From assembly GCA_910592205.1 (NCBI GenBank), contig CAJVPJ010000076.1, positions 1 to 48,414 of the forward strand: DNA of 48,414 bases, read 5' to 3'. Of this stretch, positions 1-12,935 are shown one piece after another. Numbering within the stretch: the stretch's first letter is position 1; every line of letters begins with the position of its first letter. The DNA comes from Paraglomus occultum (taxonomy: Eukaryota; Glomeromycota; Glomeromycetes; Paraglomerales; Paraglomeraceae). The notes under the pieces were generated by a model. The model had not been told where the DNA came from. It saw only the letters and a program-made list of their open reading frames with translations, and did no database searches. Made by a program: the position numbers and the translations under genes.

Positions 1-74
1 GATTATACCGATAAACTCGTTATACCGATGCAAATGGCCGGTGCCACTCGTATCGGTATAAAGAGGTTTGACTG
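1..74. repeat. Terminal segment of a TA-flanked DNA transposon or MITE, entering from the left edge
   Basis: Read on the minus strand, the segment begins CAGTCAAACCTCTTTATACC directly after a TA (75-76). It carries several CGGTATAA/TTATACCG motifs in both orientations. CAGT-type ends with TA target duplications are usual for pogo/Tigger-like elements. Similar starts (CAGTCAACT) occur at 10361 and 44928. Only one end lies inside the window, so size and coding capacity are unknown. Confidence 0.5.
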
Positions 75-368
75 TATTACAGTTTAGCAAAAAACTTTAT
101 ACTGACATCAAAAAGTTTTAAGTTAAGGGGGCTCATTTGCTGGAAAGATTTTTTGGAAGTAAATTACTTTCAAATCTCTTATAGCGATTATTTGTCCATA
201 CGATGCTTAACGATAAGGAATATCATATCCTTTCGCAAAGAAGGACTACCTGACGTCAGTACATGCTATCAAATAGCAATCAAAAAGGAGATACAACCTA
301 TGTCAAGGAAAGGTACAAGTTACCTATGAAAATATTTCCTACTCGAACAATGAAAAACCGATAATGAA

Positions 369-650
369 ATGGGACGGTGCGATAATAAAGTGAATCAAAA
401 TGATAAAAGGTTTATAAAAGAATTATTATACATTATGGATTACTGTAGATCTATTGATAACCCGACTCAAGAACATATGGAAAACTTTGTTGATATTAAT
501 CGACTAAACGAATTTCCGAAAAAACTTCAAGCTACAGACAATACGGAATTCAAGAAATTGGTTAAAAATATATATTGGCGTCGCCTGTGGTTTGGAGTTG
601 AGGAGAAAGTCAATGGAAGAAGAGCTAGTTGTTGTTTTTCCGAGCGGTAA
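369..650 (+). CDS. Short open frame, unrecognised (93 aa)
   Basis: An ATG-initiated frame of 93 codons with a lysine- and asparagine-rich, amphipathic-looking product (KRFIKELLYIMDYC near the start, NIYWRRLWFG near residue 70). I recognise no domain, signal peptide or transmembrane segment. A second frame overlapping its end (ATG about 614) reads MEEELVVVFPSGNRYKVD and stops at 687, so this could be one frameshifted or spliced coding region. At this base composition a frame of this length can arise by chance. Confidence 0.22.
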   Translation: MGRCDNKVNQNDKRFIKELLYIMDYCRSIDNPTQEHMENFVDINRLNEFPKKLQATDNTEFKKLVKNIYWRRLWFGVEEKVNGRRASCCFSER

Positions 651-2525
651 TCGTTACAAAGTAGACGCGAACAAAGCAAAGCTGTAATATTTGTTAACGC
701 GTATGATGTTGGATGTGTTGGGAAAACGAAAATATGATATATCGATCACTATGTTGATCTTGACAGATTTATACAATATAAAATATCAAATTGCTAAACT
801 CTGCGATTGAAAAATTTAGTAATTACAGACTGGTAGTCGTCTTCGTGAGAACTTTAATTTGTGGAGCTTTGTTCACTAAATAAAAGGAAGTGTATAATAA
901 AGGTAGAATAGACCGCACAGTAGAGACCAACAAGATGTACATGTATAAAGTCTACGACTTAAGCGGTTTTTGTTCATAATATTTTAACGTTCGAACCACC
1001 TCTTTATTGTTTTGAAGTGCTTTTTTTAAAAAAAAAGTTTAAATTGCTAAAAATTCTTTGTCGCTGGTTGCAAATGTAACTCCGTATAAATGTGCCATAA
1101 TGATAATTTGTAAACATCTAACGAGTATTGTAGAGCGACTGTGTTTCCCGTTTACCATAACTAAACGTGATTCTATGGTTAAATATAACTACAAAACAAG
1201 TCGGGCAAAAGTTTTGCGCTGCATAAACGATTATTAATTGGCAAAACTTTCCGTCTTCAAAAATCATAAAATTTTAACATTAACCCGCCAATTTTTACAT
1301 TTATCAAATACTCGACGGTCGCGTCGAACATCTCCGTTATTCCATTACTGTCGTCGTTAAGAGCAGCATCCAGAGTTTCCGAAAGACATAAAACGTAAGA
1401 AAAAAATTTTGCATCAAGTAACGAGTTTAGCCATTTTTAACAATACAGTCACCGTTTAATACCCTGAAAGTATAATTGTTACACGAGTTATGAACCATAT
1501 GACTAATACTTACGTTTATGCACTGGCATACGTAAAGTGTGAAGCAGCCTACAATAACGTGAGAACTACATTCACAAGTGACTCTGGTTATGAATAAAAC
1601 GACAACTTTTTTTTTAACAACGAGTATGATAAGCAAAAGTGGGTGTTTTTTAACTCTTAGAAATCTAAATAAACATTGGATTAACAAAAAACACGCGTTT
1701 TACTTGTTGTTATACCACCGAAGACTGTTTTATTCAAAAATTAGCTAATATCTAAATTTTTTATTACCCGAGAGTGTCGTTATAATATTATTATAACTAA
1801 AGTTTTTTTTGCTTATTGTCACTGTAGTTATGGGCTGTACGCTTTACCCGGTTAACGTCTATTTAAATTTTCGCTTAAATAAAGATAGATCCTTAGAAAT
1901 ATGTTCAAACCATTTTATTTAACTTCGCATTGTTTGTTTACAAACGCTAAATAAAGTGCTCATATAAAGTAAATTTACACGTCTGGAAGAAATAGTAACA
2001 TCGAGTTTGAGTTAAATTTCAAAAACTTGTGCGTCTAATACTAATCGTAATTAAATATACATAAAAAATTCGGTTCTATAATTTGAAATTGAAATATTTA
2101 TTTTTACTTGTAAACTAATCAGATACAAATATTGACGTTGCGGATAACTCCCAAAAATGTTTATTATTTTATATTGTTATGTGTAAAAAGCGCACCATTT
2201 AACAAAGACGCATAAGCAAACTATCATTATAATAGCATTACTTCCTTAGATACATCAAATTATATCATCGACTAGGCAAACTTTACTGTATGATAACATT
2301 GTTAAACTGTAAAATCAAAAATATATTTTATGCTTGTTTTCCATATTGTCAGACGTTGTAAAAAAAACTTTAACATAATAATATTTGTCGAAAATCTTAA
2401 GACAAAAAATAAATAACGCGTCTCATTTATCTCTCAGCCAATGGTCTCCGTTATGAATGCAAACATGTCTTACTAGCAAAATCATCATGCTTCACAACAA
2501 TACAAACGCAACCTCACCCACCGTC
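651..2525. other. AT-rich intergenic DNA
   Basis: Long T/A runs, no frame above about 85 codons, and no recognisable domain, repeat pair or RNA gene on either strand. Confidence 0.5.
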
Positions 2526-2529
2526 CACG

Positions 2530-2538
2530 TATATAAAA
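2530..2538 (+). promoter_or_regulatory. TATA-box-like element
   Basis: TATATAAAA lies in a locally C-rich stretch and is followed by about 85 nt of CA-rich leader before the first ATG (2622). The spacing suits a fungal TATA promoter driving transcription rightward toward the possible exon at 2730. The link is positional only. Confidence 0.4.
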
Positions 2539-2729
2539 CCAAAAACTATCTCACTACATATCGACCATAAAGAAGTCGTCCAACTCACTTATACAAAATA
2601 TATCACTTCATATCGGCAACAATGCTCGTCCACTTTGACTTACCGCCATCAAATATACGGCAATAAAGACCGAAACTGTTTGCTTGAAGCAAACGACATT
2701 TTCCTCAATTTGCAAACGAGCTAATTTAG

Positions 2730-2948
2730 CAAGTTTATGTCCCTAGAGAAAATTCAAACCGGCATGTTACAAACACGTTCTCGCCGGATGACATAGTAAA
2801 AATAGCCGGCACAGTGACTGACTTTTGTGAAAGTGCAATATTTGTACGTATGCAACTACGGGCAATAGGAACAAAAACAACATTGCAATGTTATCAAAAT
2901 GGAACAGCGACATTATTGATTAATATCACCAATCACCACCAGAATTAA
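2730..2948 (+). CDS. Possible 3' exon (or relic) of a small secreted protein
   Basis: An open frame of 72 codons starts just after a plausible splice acceptor (TAATTTAG) and ends at TAA. It contains NTFSPDDIVKIAGTVTDFC near its middle, resembling the beta-strand pattern of small secreted and ML-like fungal proteins (compare SPDPIGSNQDETFTISGTA in the ML gene at 22.1 kb). Two cysteines and two N-x-T/S sites fit a secreted product. I could not build a convincing 5' exon: the ATG at 2622 stops after 14 codons. It may be a pseudogene or need an unrecognised splice. Confidence 0.3.
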   Translation, partial: QVYVPRENSNRHVTNTFSPDDIVKIAGTVTDFCESAIFVRMQLRAIGTKTTLQCYQNGTATLLINITNHHQN

Positions 2949-2949
2949 A

Positions 2950-5900
2950 CTCTGATTCAGCAAAGACAGCAAACTGATTATAAACATTCTCAAAAGAGTG
3001 AGCCAAACACTCTAATGAGTGTCCCACCTCGGTTGTTATCCATACTCAGTTGACACTATTGGATTACTTCATTAATACGTTAAGTGAATAGCAGCCATTT
3101 AAGAAAGAATTGTTTTCCTATCAAAAATCACATTCTACTTTTATACATATAAGAGATGACAATATCTCTCGTTTACATTAACAAGATCAGACTCTCCCGT
3201 TAGGATACAATTAATAATATTAACGCAACATTATTAACTCTCATTCTTAGAAAACGTACGCGTTCCGTTTATTTTTAAACATAATTTTTCGTAACGAACG
3301 ATTATTAAATTACCAAGTTACAGCGTCCGTTGCAAAGCTTTGATTCACGAAAGTGCAGAAGGCTTATAGTTAGAACCAGCTCTACGTTTGTTAATATTAA
3401 GCTTCTCTTACGATAGTCGCTTCAGGAGAATTATCCTTTCATTCGAACTAATCAGTTTAAATATTGAATCGCTTGCAATTCGGACATTAAGGTTGACCAT
3501 CGTCGCTTTCAGGGACAATTTGCAGGATCAGTTAACAATAACGTTGGTTGATTTTCGTTTATCAAATGACAGAAGTAGTTTATTATCAAGTCATTTTTTC
3601 GGATATACATCCATGAGTGGACATTATGCTCAAACAGCGTCGGGGAGCGAGGCTATTTAAGCGCTTTTTGAGAACTAGTTATGCAAGTGACGTGTAGTTG
3701 GTTCGAAGTTGCCAAACTCAACGATAGCTATTTTCAATGAATCCTTTTCTAATACTTTTATCTGTTGGAGGAATGTCGAATAACTGTTGTAAAAACATAA
3801 CAATAGTATTAGAAAGTGCATACAAGTGCCCAAATATATCAAAGATTCTCGAAACTTGAGATGTCGTTCTATGCTTTGTCGAACCAAGCAAGCTAAAGAG
3901 TTCTGTGTGGATTTCTAGACGATGACCAAACAGCACTGAAGTAAGTATTGTTAGTATCATTAATGTGTTAAAGAGGTTTAAATGCGCATCTTTTGTTACG
4001 GCGGAAGCACCCAAGATGACGGAAGGAAGGCGGTCAAATGAAATAGTAAAATCTGTATTATACAATTACTGTTCTTCAATTGCGATCGCCAGCTCAATCC
4101 GATCTGTGAATAAGCCAGCACTCGGCAGGTTTCATTGACTAATACTAATGTTGCTGACGTTCGAGTGTCCTTTCAATCTCTTATTAATTCACACATAATC
4201 GAGTAAGTTGCTAACGCTTGCTGTGAGAGATAGTCACTTGGGACATTCGTTTCGAGTTAATGGAACACTAGCACGAATTCTTGTTAACAATATTGACATT
4301 CATTTTCGCGATGAATACAAGGTTAACCCATGAGGGTAATCATTCTAAACGTTTATTGTAATTCATTGTCAGAATCTAAACGTTTTTCCATTAATTGTCA
4401 AATTCATTATCAAAGTTTAATCACACATCGAACATTTGTTCGAATCTGCAATTCGTTTTTCAATACGAGTATCATTCGGGAATTAAATATCTGCTTGCGC
4501 AAATCCCACAACCATACATAACAAGCGACTGGCAATATTGTTTCGATCCTTGGGACGCTTCTCGAGGTAACTGGGCATATTAAAATTTGGCGTTAAATGT
4601 ACTTCCAACGACGTTGTCAAATATTATGGACAACTGCTTGCGAGCCATTCGAACTTGTCATGTTCACAACTGGCGTGAATAATCCCCGATTAATACCGCA
4701 TTGAGATTCTATCACTTGAATAATAAAAAACAACAAACTCGTTAAAACTCGTAAAAAACTTTAGCGGTACAATAAGCGGGGTTAAGTTTGTAAACCTGTC
4801 TACCTTTTTCAACCATCTGACTCGAAAGACCACCCCCCGCACACACGCACACGTAGAAAGGATAGCAGGCTTTTTGATACCATTGTATTGAGGGGTGGTA
4901 CGGCTGTCCTGACTTTGTCAAATATCTGTTAATTACTACAGACGTTTGGATTTTGCTTGGTTGTTCTTCGTTGGCTGGCCGGATCAAAAGCCATCAGAGC
5001 CGCTCACCAGTCAGAAACAGCCTTCCAGCACTGCCAGGTGCTTTACGGGTTCTCATTGACGTGGCTGAGCTTACGACTACTTCGTAGGTAGAAGTGGATA
5101 GGTAAGGAAGACGTAAATAATGGGTGAACCACACCCGAGAGTACTGGTTTTTTTGGTTTGCAGCGCGTTCTTGAGGTGTAAACAACGGGGTTTCTCTCTC
5201 TTATAAAATTTGCTGCGTGAACTCAACCAATAGTCACATATCACATGTTTCTGCATCATGACGTTTACGGTTGCCTTTTACAGAATATTTAAGTAACATC
5301 ACATGATAAAGCTCACGCAAAGTTCCCGTTTATGGGATAACCCCAGATTTTCTGGTATGCCCCCGCCACACAGCCACAGATACTTTTCGCACATCCTAAA
5401 AAATCAACAGAACAAAAAAACGCATTTATATATACAATGTTGTTTCTATTAAATTTTTTCATAGAAATAAATATCCCTAATACCCAAAAATTTATCCAAT
5501 AATAATAGTAATTATTTAATATAGCACAACGCACAGCGCTTGGAACCCAGCGCTTTTATCATTAAATTTGCGAAAAATTCATTATTATTATACATGTGTG
5601 CAAAATTTTTGGGGCATTTGCCGATCCACTGACTCGGGAACCTCGACACAGAATCCCTAAGTGTATCACTTTTGCGTCTGGTGACCTTGTGTAATTGAAT
5701 TGCATGAGTATTATTATTTCTGTTCCGTTCCGTTCCGTTCCAATTTGTGTCGCAGATTAAAAACCACATGATCGAAACCAAAAATTTGCAAGTGAGAGAA
5801 AGGGTTCTAATGGCTTCGGAAATATGTTTTCTTTTGGCAAAAAATAACAAAGTCTTGGAGTGAAAAGAAAAAGCAACGGAACACACTGATTTGGATTGGC

Positions 5901-7380
5901 TGATACAAATTTGCGGTTCCTGCTTGCTCCCAGCAAAAATTGTCATAACAATAATCTGACGGATAAATGACTATACAGTTGTTGAATGTAATGGTCGCAT
6001 CTAACGAGTCGGTTTTTCAAATACCAAGCTGTCAATATATTATATGTAACAGACTTTGATTACATAAAGACTTATTATTCGACACAGCAGAGTATGGAAT
6101 ATCACATGCATGAAAATGCTTGCACGGATTGCTTTTGGTCTAAACTAATAATTATTAGTCTAAACACCTGATGTTTATTACAAATGAAAGCTAAAGTACC
6201 ATGATTGGAATAGAAGAACACTCGTCACTTGCCTTGGTGTCAGATTAGGACTACACGGTTGACGCTATCTACAATAAACCTTGGGTATGCAACTTGGGTT
6301 CGTAATGAACCAATAAATAAATAATAACCTTAATACCTACAAAGTCCGTGAACTTGCTGCCATGCCATTAGCCAAATTAGTTTAGCGTAAAGGACGATGT
6401 TTGAGTATCAACTTTGATGCGAAACCAAACAATATATAGATTTTTTTGTTCTACGTCATGACAAAATGTCGTTATTCGAGACTCCTCTCTTGTGAAGACG
6501 CCGTTGACAATAACAAGGTCCTTCGGATTACTAGCGACGGGGGTACAGTGTCAGCAGGTAGTGTGATCTTCAAATCAAATACAAGTTTGAAATGCAATTA
6601 GAAATAAAAATGTAAGTATAATCATTATCGATCAACCGGGGGCCGAGTCGTCATTATCTTCTGATCAATTGTATATTTTTAATTAATTGATGGGTCAGAT
6701 GATCATACATTGGTGATCTGCAAAACAACGTTTTGAAAGTCTCGCTGGTGCATATGAAGTAAATTGATCAGCGTGCGTCCCTGTTTACATAGATAGACAT
6801 TAACAGAAGCCTTATTGAGGCCGGTTCCTAAATGTCTATTTGAAATCTATAATTAAATTTGATAGTACACACTTTGATAGTCGATATAGCAAACTGCCAA
6901 GGCTAAACTATATTATAATTATGCACGCAGTGTTTAAATATTGTTCTGGGCGTAGCGAAATCCGATTCGCAATAGGCATCTTGTCTAATATTACCAGCCC
7001 AGAACAGAAAGCTTTGCAATATTAGGTACAGATTATATGATCGGGGGGTTCTTGGCCAATATATCAATATATTTTGCTTCGACAGACCCGTAGGTTAGTT
7101 ATGCAGTCTTTATTATTTAGTTGCTGACTCAAAAACTCATTTTTGTCACATAGTATAAGTAATAGAAATACATAATTGTGTATAGCTGCGGCGTTATTAA
7201 AATTCTTATCGTAAGATCACTTGATCTTACTGTCTTACATAAGTATAAATATAGCATTTTCTTCATAATTAAATTTTGGCCTTATGACCATGCACACCGT
7301 TGTTCTAGAATAAAGAGCTTATTATTATTGCTTTGAAGCTAAATTATTTAAAATTTTTAAATTATAGTCATACTGCTGTA
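2950..7380. other. Intergenic DNA, no supported gene
   Basis: Several frames of 60-144 codons lie here, the longest on the minus strand at 5512-5946 (144 aa) and 3718-4065 (115 aa, one stop away from a longer frame). None shows a recognisable domain, and none chains with neighbours through consistent splice sites. A short (TTCCG)n run sits at 5723-5741. Coding potential is unproven. Confidence 0.4.
5723..5741. repeat. Short TTCCG pentanucleotide repeat
   Basis: TTCCG repeated nearly four times in tandem. Simple sequence with no associated gene. Confidence 0.8.
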
Positions 7381-7382
7381 TG

Positions 7383-7954
7383 CTATTCTGGCTCCATTTG
7401 CATTTGTAACCACATCTCCTTTACCGCACGAGGGGATCGACCGAGATGTGAGGCGATTCTAGACCACCTGGCACCGTGTGTTTGGTACAGCTCGTTGAGA
7501 GTTGTACGTTCGATCAGATCGAACGGACTTTCGTCGTTAACTGTTAATTGTATAATTTCAAAATAATACAATATTCTCATTAGTATACAGCATGCAAGAA
7601 ATAACGCTAGATTACAAAGAAAGACAGATACTAACTTCCAGGGCGTAGAACATTGTTCCATCTTGAATAAATACAAGAGTTTATTGTTCAATCGTGTTAG
7701 TATAATCCAACACACATGTTGTAAAGAGAAACACTGAACAAAACCTACCGAGCTGCACAGTCGTGCGGGGTCTTGGTAGTATTCAGCACTCGTGCAATAT
7801 AATTCCACCCAAAGCCGCGTGCGTTGAGTTCAATCAAAACGACATCCTCCTACACCCAGGTAATAATTAATTAAACGATCATAATGTATTTAATATATTT
7901 TGGGCAATACGTTATTTACTATTGTAATAATACCTCCGAGCTCCAGTTTGCCAT
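7383..7954 (-). CDS. Two-repeat Myb/SANT-like DNA-binding protein, 101 aa, four exons
   Basis: Exons on the minus strand: 7954-7934, 7849-7749, 7661-7636 and 7540-7383. The introns are 84, 87 and 95 nt with GT...AG ends, and phases match at every junction. Repeat 1 reads NWSSEEDVVLIEL...GFGWNYIARVL...DCAARW, with tryptophans at residues 4, 22 and 42, the classic Myb spacing. Repeat 2 (about 50-95) has HGARWSRIASHLGRSPRAVKEMW, with tryptophans at 75 and 93; its first tryptophan is replaced. Myb repeats bind DNA in the nucleus. Apart from a few C-terminal residues the protein is only the two repeats, which is very short for a transcription factor. The start is supported by the W-S-S-E-E-D motif beginning at residue 4. 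The 21-nt first exon and 26-nt third exon are unusual but both are needed to complete repeat 1. Confidence 0.82.
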
Positions 7955-10360
7955 TGTAAAACCGGTAGTAATGACGCTAGTGCGAACAAATAGCACAACA
8001 AAAATCAAACTTTGCCGACGCTCTGAATGAAAGAGTTCCTTTTAACTCAGAAGAAAGTGACACGAATTTGCTTCAATTCGAACAAAGTTCAAAGAGCAAT
8101 TGTTAATTGAGTTATTAACCATGGCACACAAATTTTTCGAAAGATGCATGTAATAAGCCAACATTCATTGGCAGGTATTAATACATTAGACTGTGTTTCT
8201 TTTTATAGGAATTAAACTTATGTACGCCTGTTTTCCAATATTGTCGCGTCAGTGTCAACTTTTAGTTCTTAGCGTCATTTGCGATGAGGGATGTAATTTA
8301 ACATTAGAGATTTGTGTTACCCGATCTGCATCCCTGTCTAACATTTGGTGGGGCAAAATTAAATCCCTCACATCCCCCCACGTTTAGGTATTGTCCTTTC
8401 CCTCATTATTATATTGTAACAAATGCATTAAATTATCTCTTATATACCACGTGTACCCAGAGTGGTTTATGTTTGAAACTGCTCCTTCCGTATGGCTTGT
8501 TACCAATCAGAAAATAAATGCAAGGTAGTTTGGCAGTCAAACCATTGTCATTATTAATTATCGCAAAGGGGTTATGTATTTTGATCGTCAGAATTTTTTT
8601 AAAAAAGAAACTGTTTGTAAACGAATTGTGTCACTTTCACAGGATCGCCTCGTGCCTTTATTAATTAAACTAATGGAGTACAAGCAGTCCGTAACACACT
8701 CTTATACAGGACGGATGTGTGAAGAAGTAGGCTTTTTAATGCAATTGCCTTTTTCAAATTCTCTTTTTTCTTGTGCTCAAATGTTGGTTAAATTCATCCC
8801 GTGTTTGATTAGGGCAAGTCAGACTTTAGGTTGATCCAACAATTCATCCCTTATGATCTTGGGCGTGCATGCTATTGGCAAATTTCACTTTATTCGTAAT
8901 TAATCTCACCACTAATTCATTATTTTATTCTAGCGTAAACGAGTGTTTTCTTGAAACAAAGAAACATGGAGGGCATTTTAACAACTGACAAGTCTATTCA
9001 TAATTTCATACGCAATAATTATTACTCAAAGTCCACGAGTTTGTGGTTGAGCGTTTTTTTTTAATTGGTAATAGCAATGATTAGCCAAAAATGCTAAACA
9101 AATGTAATTAACTTTTGTTTGTTTTTAAATCAACATAAGTTGTATCGACCACAAAAGCCCACTATTGGATTCAACTAACTGCGAGTCAGGTCAAAGATAG
9201 AAAAAGAGATAAAGTTTTTGGTTGCACGAGTGACAACATAACTACCTAGCCGTAATTTATTCGTTCGATATGTTTTTTGCATCATAGTCCATATGATTTC
9301 ATTTTGGCAACGATTGGTCACTGATCTTCCCGCATGCAGGAAAACAGGGGCATTCCTCATATTATATTGCTCACCTGACAAAATATTTGCTTTGACAAGA
9401 ATGTGCCACTCACATGACAATCGGCCGACGCTAATCATATGTGCTACATAATATTATCGCGCCCCAAGTTTGTTTCAAATGTAATGTGTGCAATTCTCGA
9501 CTCAATTGATTCTAGACGTGATCTGTATTAGACCAACAGCGTTATATTTTAATACAATGTTAGTAGTGTAGTTTAATACATTGGAATTGTTATAATAATA
9601 ATGTCATTGTCTGTTATGTGTGGGTGACGATCATGGTTTCAGCTATGTTCTTTATTCGAAATCGGTCTTGTAGGTTGCGCAAACGTTGATAAAGCAGGCC
9701 ATTATGGAAATTGTGGCAACAAGACCCCATCCACTACTTGATTGGTGAGTTTGGGATTGTCTGCTAAACGTGCAAATGTCATTTCGATATGGTTGAAGTT
9801 GAATTCTGTTAGGGTGCATTGGTAAAGATTAAAACTTTTGAGCGCAAGGATATTTATACAAATCGTTGATAACAAACGTGTACGTTAATAATGTTGTTGA
9901 AACCGATATGTCTTGAACTTGTATTGGGGCATATTAATATTGCAAAGCCCAAGTTTTTTTACACGAATGGGCATTTATCCCTTAGACTGTTTTCCGTTTA
10001 AATTTGAACTTAATGAATATAATACATACTGTACATAGCAATCTTCAATGTCTTCGTCAGGTGGGTCGCTACTGTCTGGGAACTGACCAAAATATGATGA
10101 TAGTGGATAGATATATATCGGTGTTGGACTGATCGCTTTCGTCGTAATCAACTAAATCTTTTCTAAATAAAGAGCTTGTCGGGTTATGTTTTTTGTCACA
10201 GGTCTGCTGTTTTGAGCTTATGCTCATACACTTTTTAATTAGTTTTTTTTTGTTGAACATATGTCACATTTACTTATATTGTCAGTACCAATTATTACGC
10301 CATAATTAACTTTCTCTGTTATCAATAGACATTATTATGTCAATTAATTATTAATTTATA
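7955..10360. other. Intergenic DNA upstream of the Myb gene
   Basis: No supported gene. ORFs of 60-87 codons occur (for example 8574-8834 +, 9175-9438 -) without recognisable domains. A 14-codon ATG frame ending in a GTGAGT donor near 9743 has no in-frame partner exon that I could find. Confidence 0.4.
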
Positions 10361-10385
10361 CAGTCAACTCTGTTCTATACCGGCG
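10361..10385 (+). repeat. Solo terminal sequence of a CAGTCAA-type DNA element
   Basis: CAGTCAACTCTGTTCTATAC follows a TA and resembles the ends at 1-74 and 44928. No matching inverted end was found within the next kilobase, so this is a truncated element or a chance match. Confidence 0.3.
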
Positions 10386-12370
10386 TGAGTTGTTAATGAG
10401 AGACCTACTAGGATCAAGAAGTACTTGAAAAGAAATTAGTGTTACGTACGTATGGGTTTCGAATGTTAAATAAAAATGGTTATTTTTAGGACAAACACAT
10501 GGAGGTGAAGAATTAGTCATCAGTCGCTGTAGAGCGAAGAGGCATGACGTAAACGACGAAGTTAGAGACTAGAGTAGTAGTAAATCGATGTAGTGTTTGC
10601 GAGATTTGTTTTACTAATAGAGAAAAAATTTACAATTAATTTTTCGCAATGACTAATTTACTTGGTTTATTATATAGTTTTGAGCAAATCAACGCTTTGG
10701 ATCATTGCAATAAAAATTTGAATGCAATTTATAAAACAAACATTGACAGGGATTTTATTATACTCATGACATGATAGTAGATGGAGATACAGCTATGACT
10801 TAACCTTTTTTTTTTGCTGTAACTTTTATTTAATTAATAATGTACCGATAAAATAATACGGACAAATGTTGGTACATGACAAAAAGTTGGTTGGTTTCGT
10901 GTGTTATTGGATTGTGGTCAGGGTTGATTTGTTTTTTGGATATGGCTGTTTTGTCTACAAAGAAGTAAATAATTCCTCGATTATCACAGAACTTGTATTT
11001 CACACTCCAAAATTTTCTACGTCTTACTCAGAGTACATATAAATGCTGCAGGGCTGTCGTTTTTGTGACGTGGAGTGTGGTCGATAGGGACTGTGAATAC
11101 CAATTCTCCTACTAACAATGCTTAAGAGTTTATCGGCTTTCCTTACTATTACATCATTCATGGTATACTAGATAGCAATTCTGCTATACTTATGCCTGAC
11201 CCACTGATGTATGTAGGTAGGCATAGCGACATAATTTCGCTTTTATGCAGTGAGTGGTCTATGCGGGTATATTCTATATTGTGACATGTAACAAACGACA
11301 ATTGTGAAGATCAAGCCACTGATCACAACAAAATGACAAGTCTTGAAGAAATTTGACAAAAGCTGGTTTTTAAAGTAACATAACAAGAATGAGAACAATA
11401 ATAACAACGACAATAACAAAAGAGTCATGTAATAGTATAAAATAACGAAATTATATCTGAATATAAAATAACAACAGCGACAGCGTATTTTTTGGTGCTT
11501 GCTTAATTACGCGGAACATTTCAAGCTCTCTCCAGGTTCGAGTAGGATACTTTTAATAACTCAGCACTAAAAGCAATGAATAAAAAACTATAAATACCAT
11601 TCGACGTGTCTTAAAAAAGAAGACGCGTAGTAATCAGAAAATCGTAAATCGCAATCTGCTTCTTGTCAAGAAAACGTATTTATTTACATTAGAATACATA
11701 AAGTCAATAAAATTATCTACTGTATATAGTTTTTTAGATAAATTGGTTTGATAAAATATAAAAATAGGCATAATCATTTGTCTTCTCAGTTAAACGTTTT
11801 AGTTTTTGGTCTTTTTTTTATAATTGCCATTAATGTTTGTTAGCATTTACACATACGTAAATCATATAAAACACTGTATGTGTGTAATATATATCCTCAC
11901 TTCTTACAACTCATAATATTTTAAATTTGTTGTTTGCTTAGTAATAAATAAGACTTTCGAAAAAAAGCCATTTTTTACTAATTAATTACGCAGACTTTTC
12001 GACGGTCCAATTATAAAACGTTGCGGAATCAGAACGGTATGGAAATTACAAGCGAAAATGTTCTCATCAGTACGGTTTATATTATCAGTTACGATCTGAC
12101 TTAACTCAAAGAATCGAATAACATTTTTTCCAAAATATAATGCAGCGTTTTATGTAGACTTGCTTGCTAAAATTTTCTTCGGAACGATATGTTTTGAGTT
12201 ATAAAAATATTGTAATTGCGTAATTGTAAACCCAACACCAAAGCATCAAGACAATGAAAGTTGATGCGAACTTGTCATAGAAGCAACGGTAACGCGTAAT
12301 TACATTTGTTTACTCGCATCGTTAATTATTTTGTAATGCAATGTACGTTCACTTTTTATCACACATTGTA
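10386..12370. other. AT-rich intergenic DNA
   Basis: No frame longer than about 64 codons and no recognisable motif on either strand. Confidence 0.5.
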
Positions 12371-12379
12371 AGTACAGCT

Positions 12380-12935
12380 GAATTATCATAACAAACTTTG
12401 CGAAAAATATGACATATATTCCAGTTATTTGACTGCAATAAAGAATGTATATGCCTGGACAAAAGTCGAAGATTTTTGAGAAGAATCGACGCAAAGGAGC
12501 TAAGACTTATGTCTGATGTCGGTGAACGTCCAAAACTTGCTATACGATGTAATACCCGCGAAAAGTATGACATACACTCTAGTTATCTAACCGCCATCAA
12601 GAACGGAGATGCCTGGACGGAAGTCGAGAATCAAGTGATGAAAGATGAAGCGTTGCTAGCTGTAATAACCTAAATCAGGGAAACCCTCCAAAGATACAGG
12701 AACTGCTGTGGAGAGCAGCACATAATAACCTCCCACAAAGCAACGCCTCTCATACTTTATCCCAGACAAGTTCACAGATATGTGTCAGGGGATACACCGA
12801 AGATGCTGCTCACATGTTCGAAGATCAACAACCCACAACAGTGCGCCGGATACAGCAGACCTTCTGGAACACTACCGACGAAGGACCACCAAACCCACAC
12901 TCCGCAGTGGGTGGCCAAGGAAGGAAACCCTGATT
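12380..12935 (+). pseudogene. Decayed non-LTR retrotransposon C-terminus (zf-RVT-like), with an internal tandem duplication
   Basis: The translation contains KIQELLWRAAHNNLPQSN (about 12690-12745), then frames that together give IPDKFTDMC and YTEDAAHMFED. This matches the W-R..HN.LP...D...C....E...H.F pattern of the zinc-binding domain that follows LINE reverse transcriptases. The reading frame is broken by stops and shifts, and no reverse transcriptase core is present. Just upstream, about 100 bp (12380-12480) is repeated 158 bp later (12540-12640). The second copy encodes SSYLTAIKNGDAWTEVENQ and the first a diverged version ending in a stop. It is a dead fragment. The family call rests on one motif. 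Confidence 0.45.

Noticed and set aside
4142-4583. Plus-strand frames resembling coding sequence
   Set aside because: The opposite strand gives equally plausible frames, and no splice chain with consistent phases was found.
4742-5259. Long minus-strand frame interrupted by one TGA
   Set aside because: The product has no recognisable domain and a biased composition, so chance is the simpler explanation.
5512-5946. 144-codon minus-strand ORF
   Set aside because: No domain, low-complexity Asn run, and no similarity that I recognise. It is described only as part of the intergenic stretch.
9703-9745. Possible first exon (ATG plus 14 codons, GTGAGT donor)
   Set aside because: No downstream exon with matching phase could be found; the first acceptor leads to an immediate stop.
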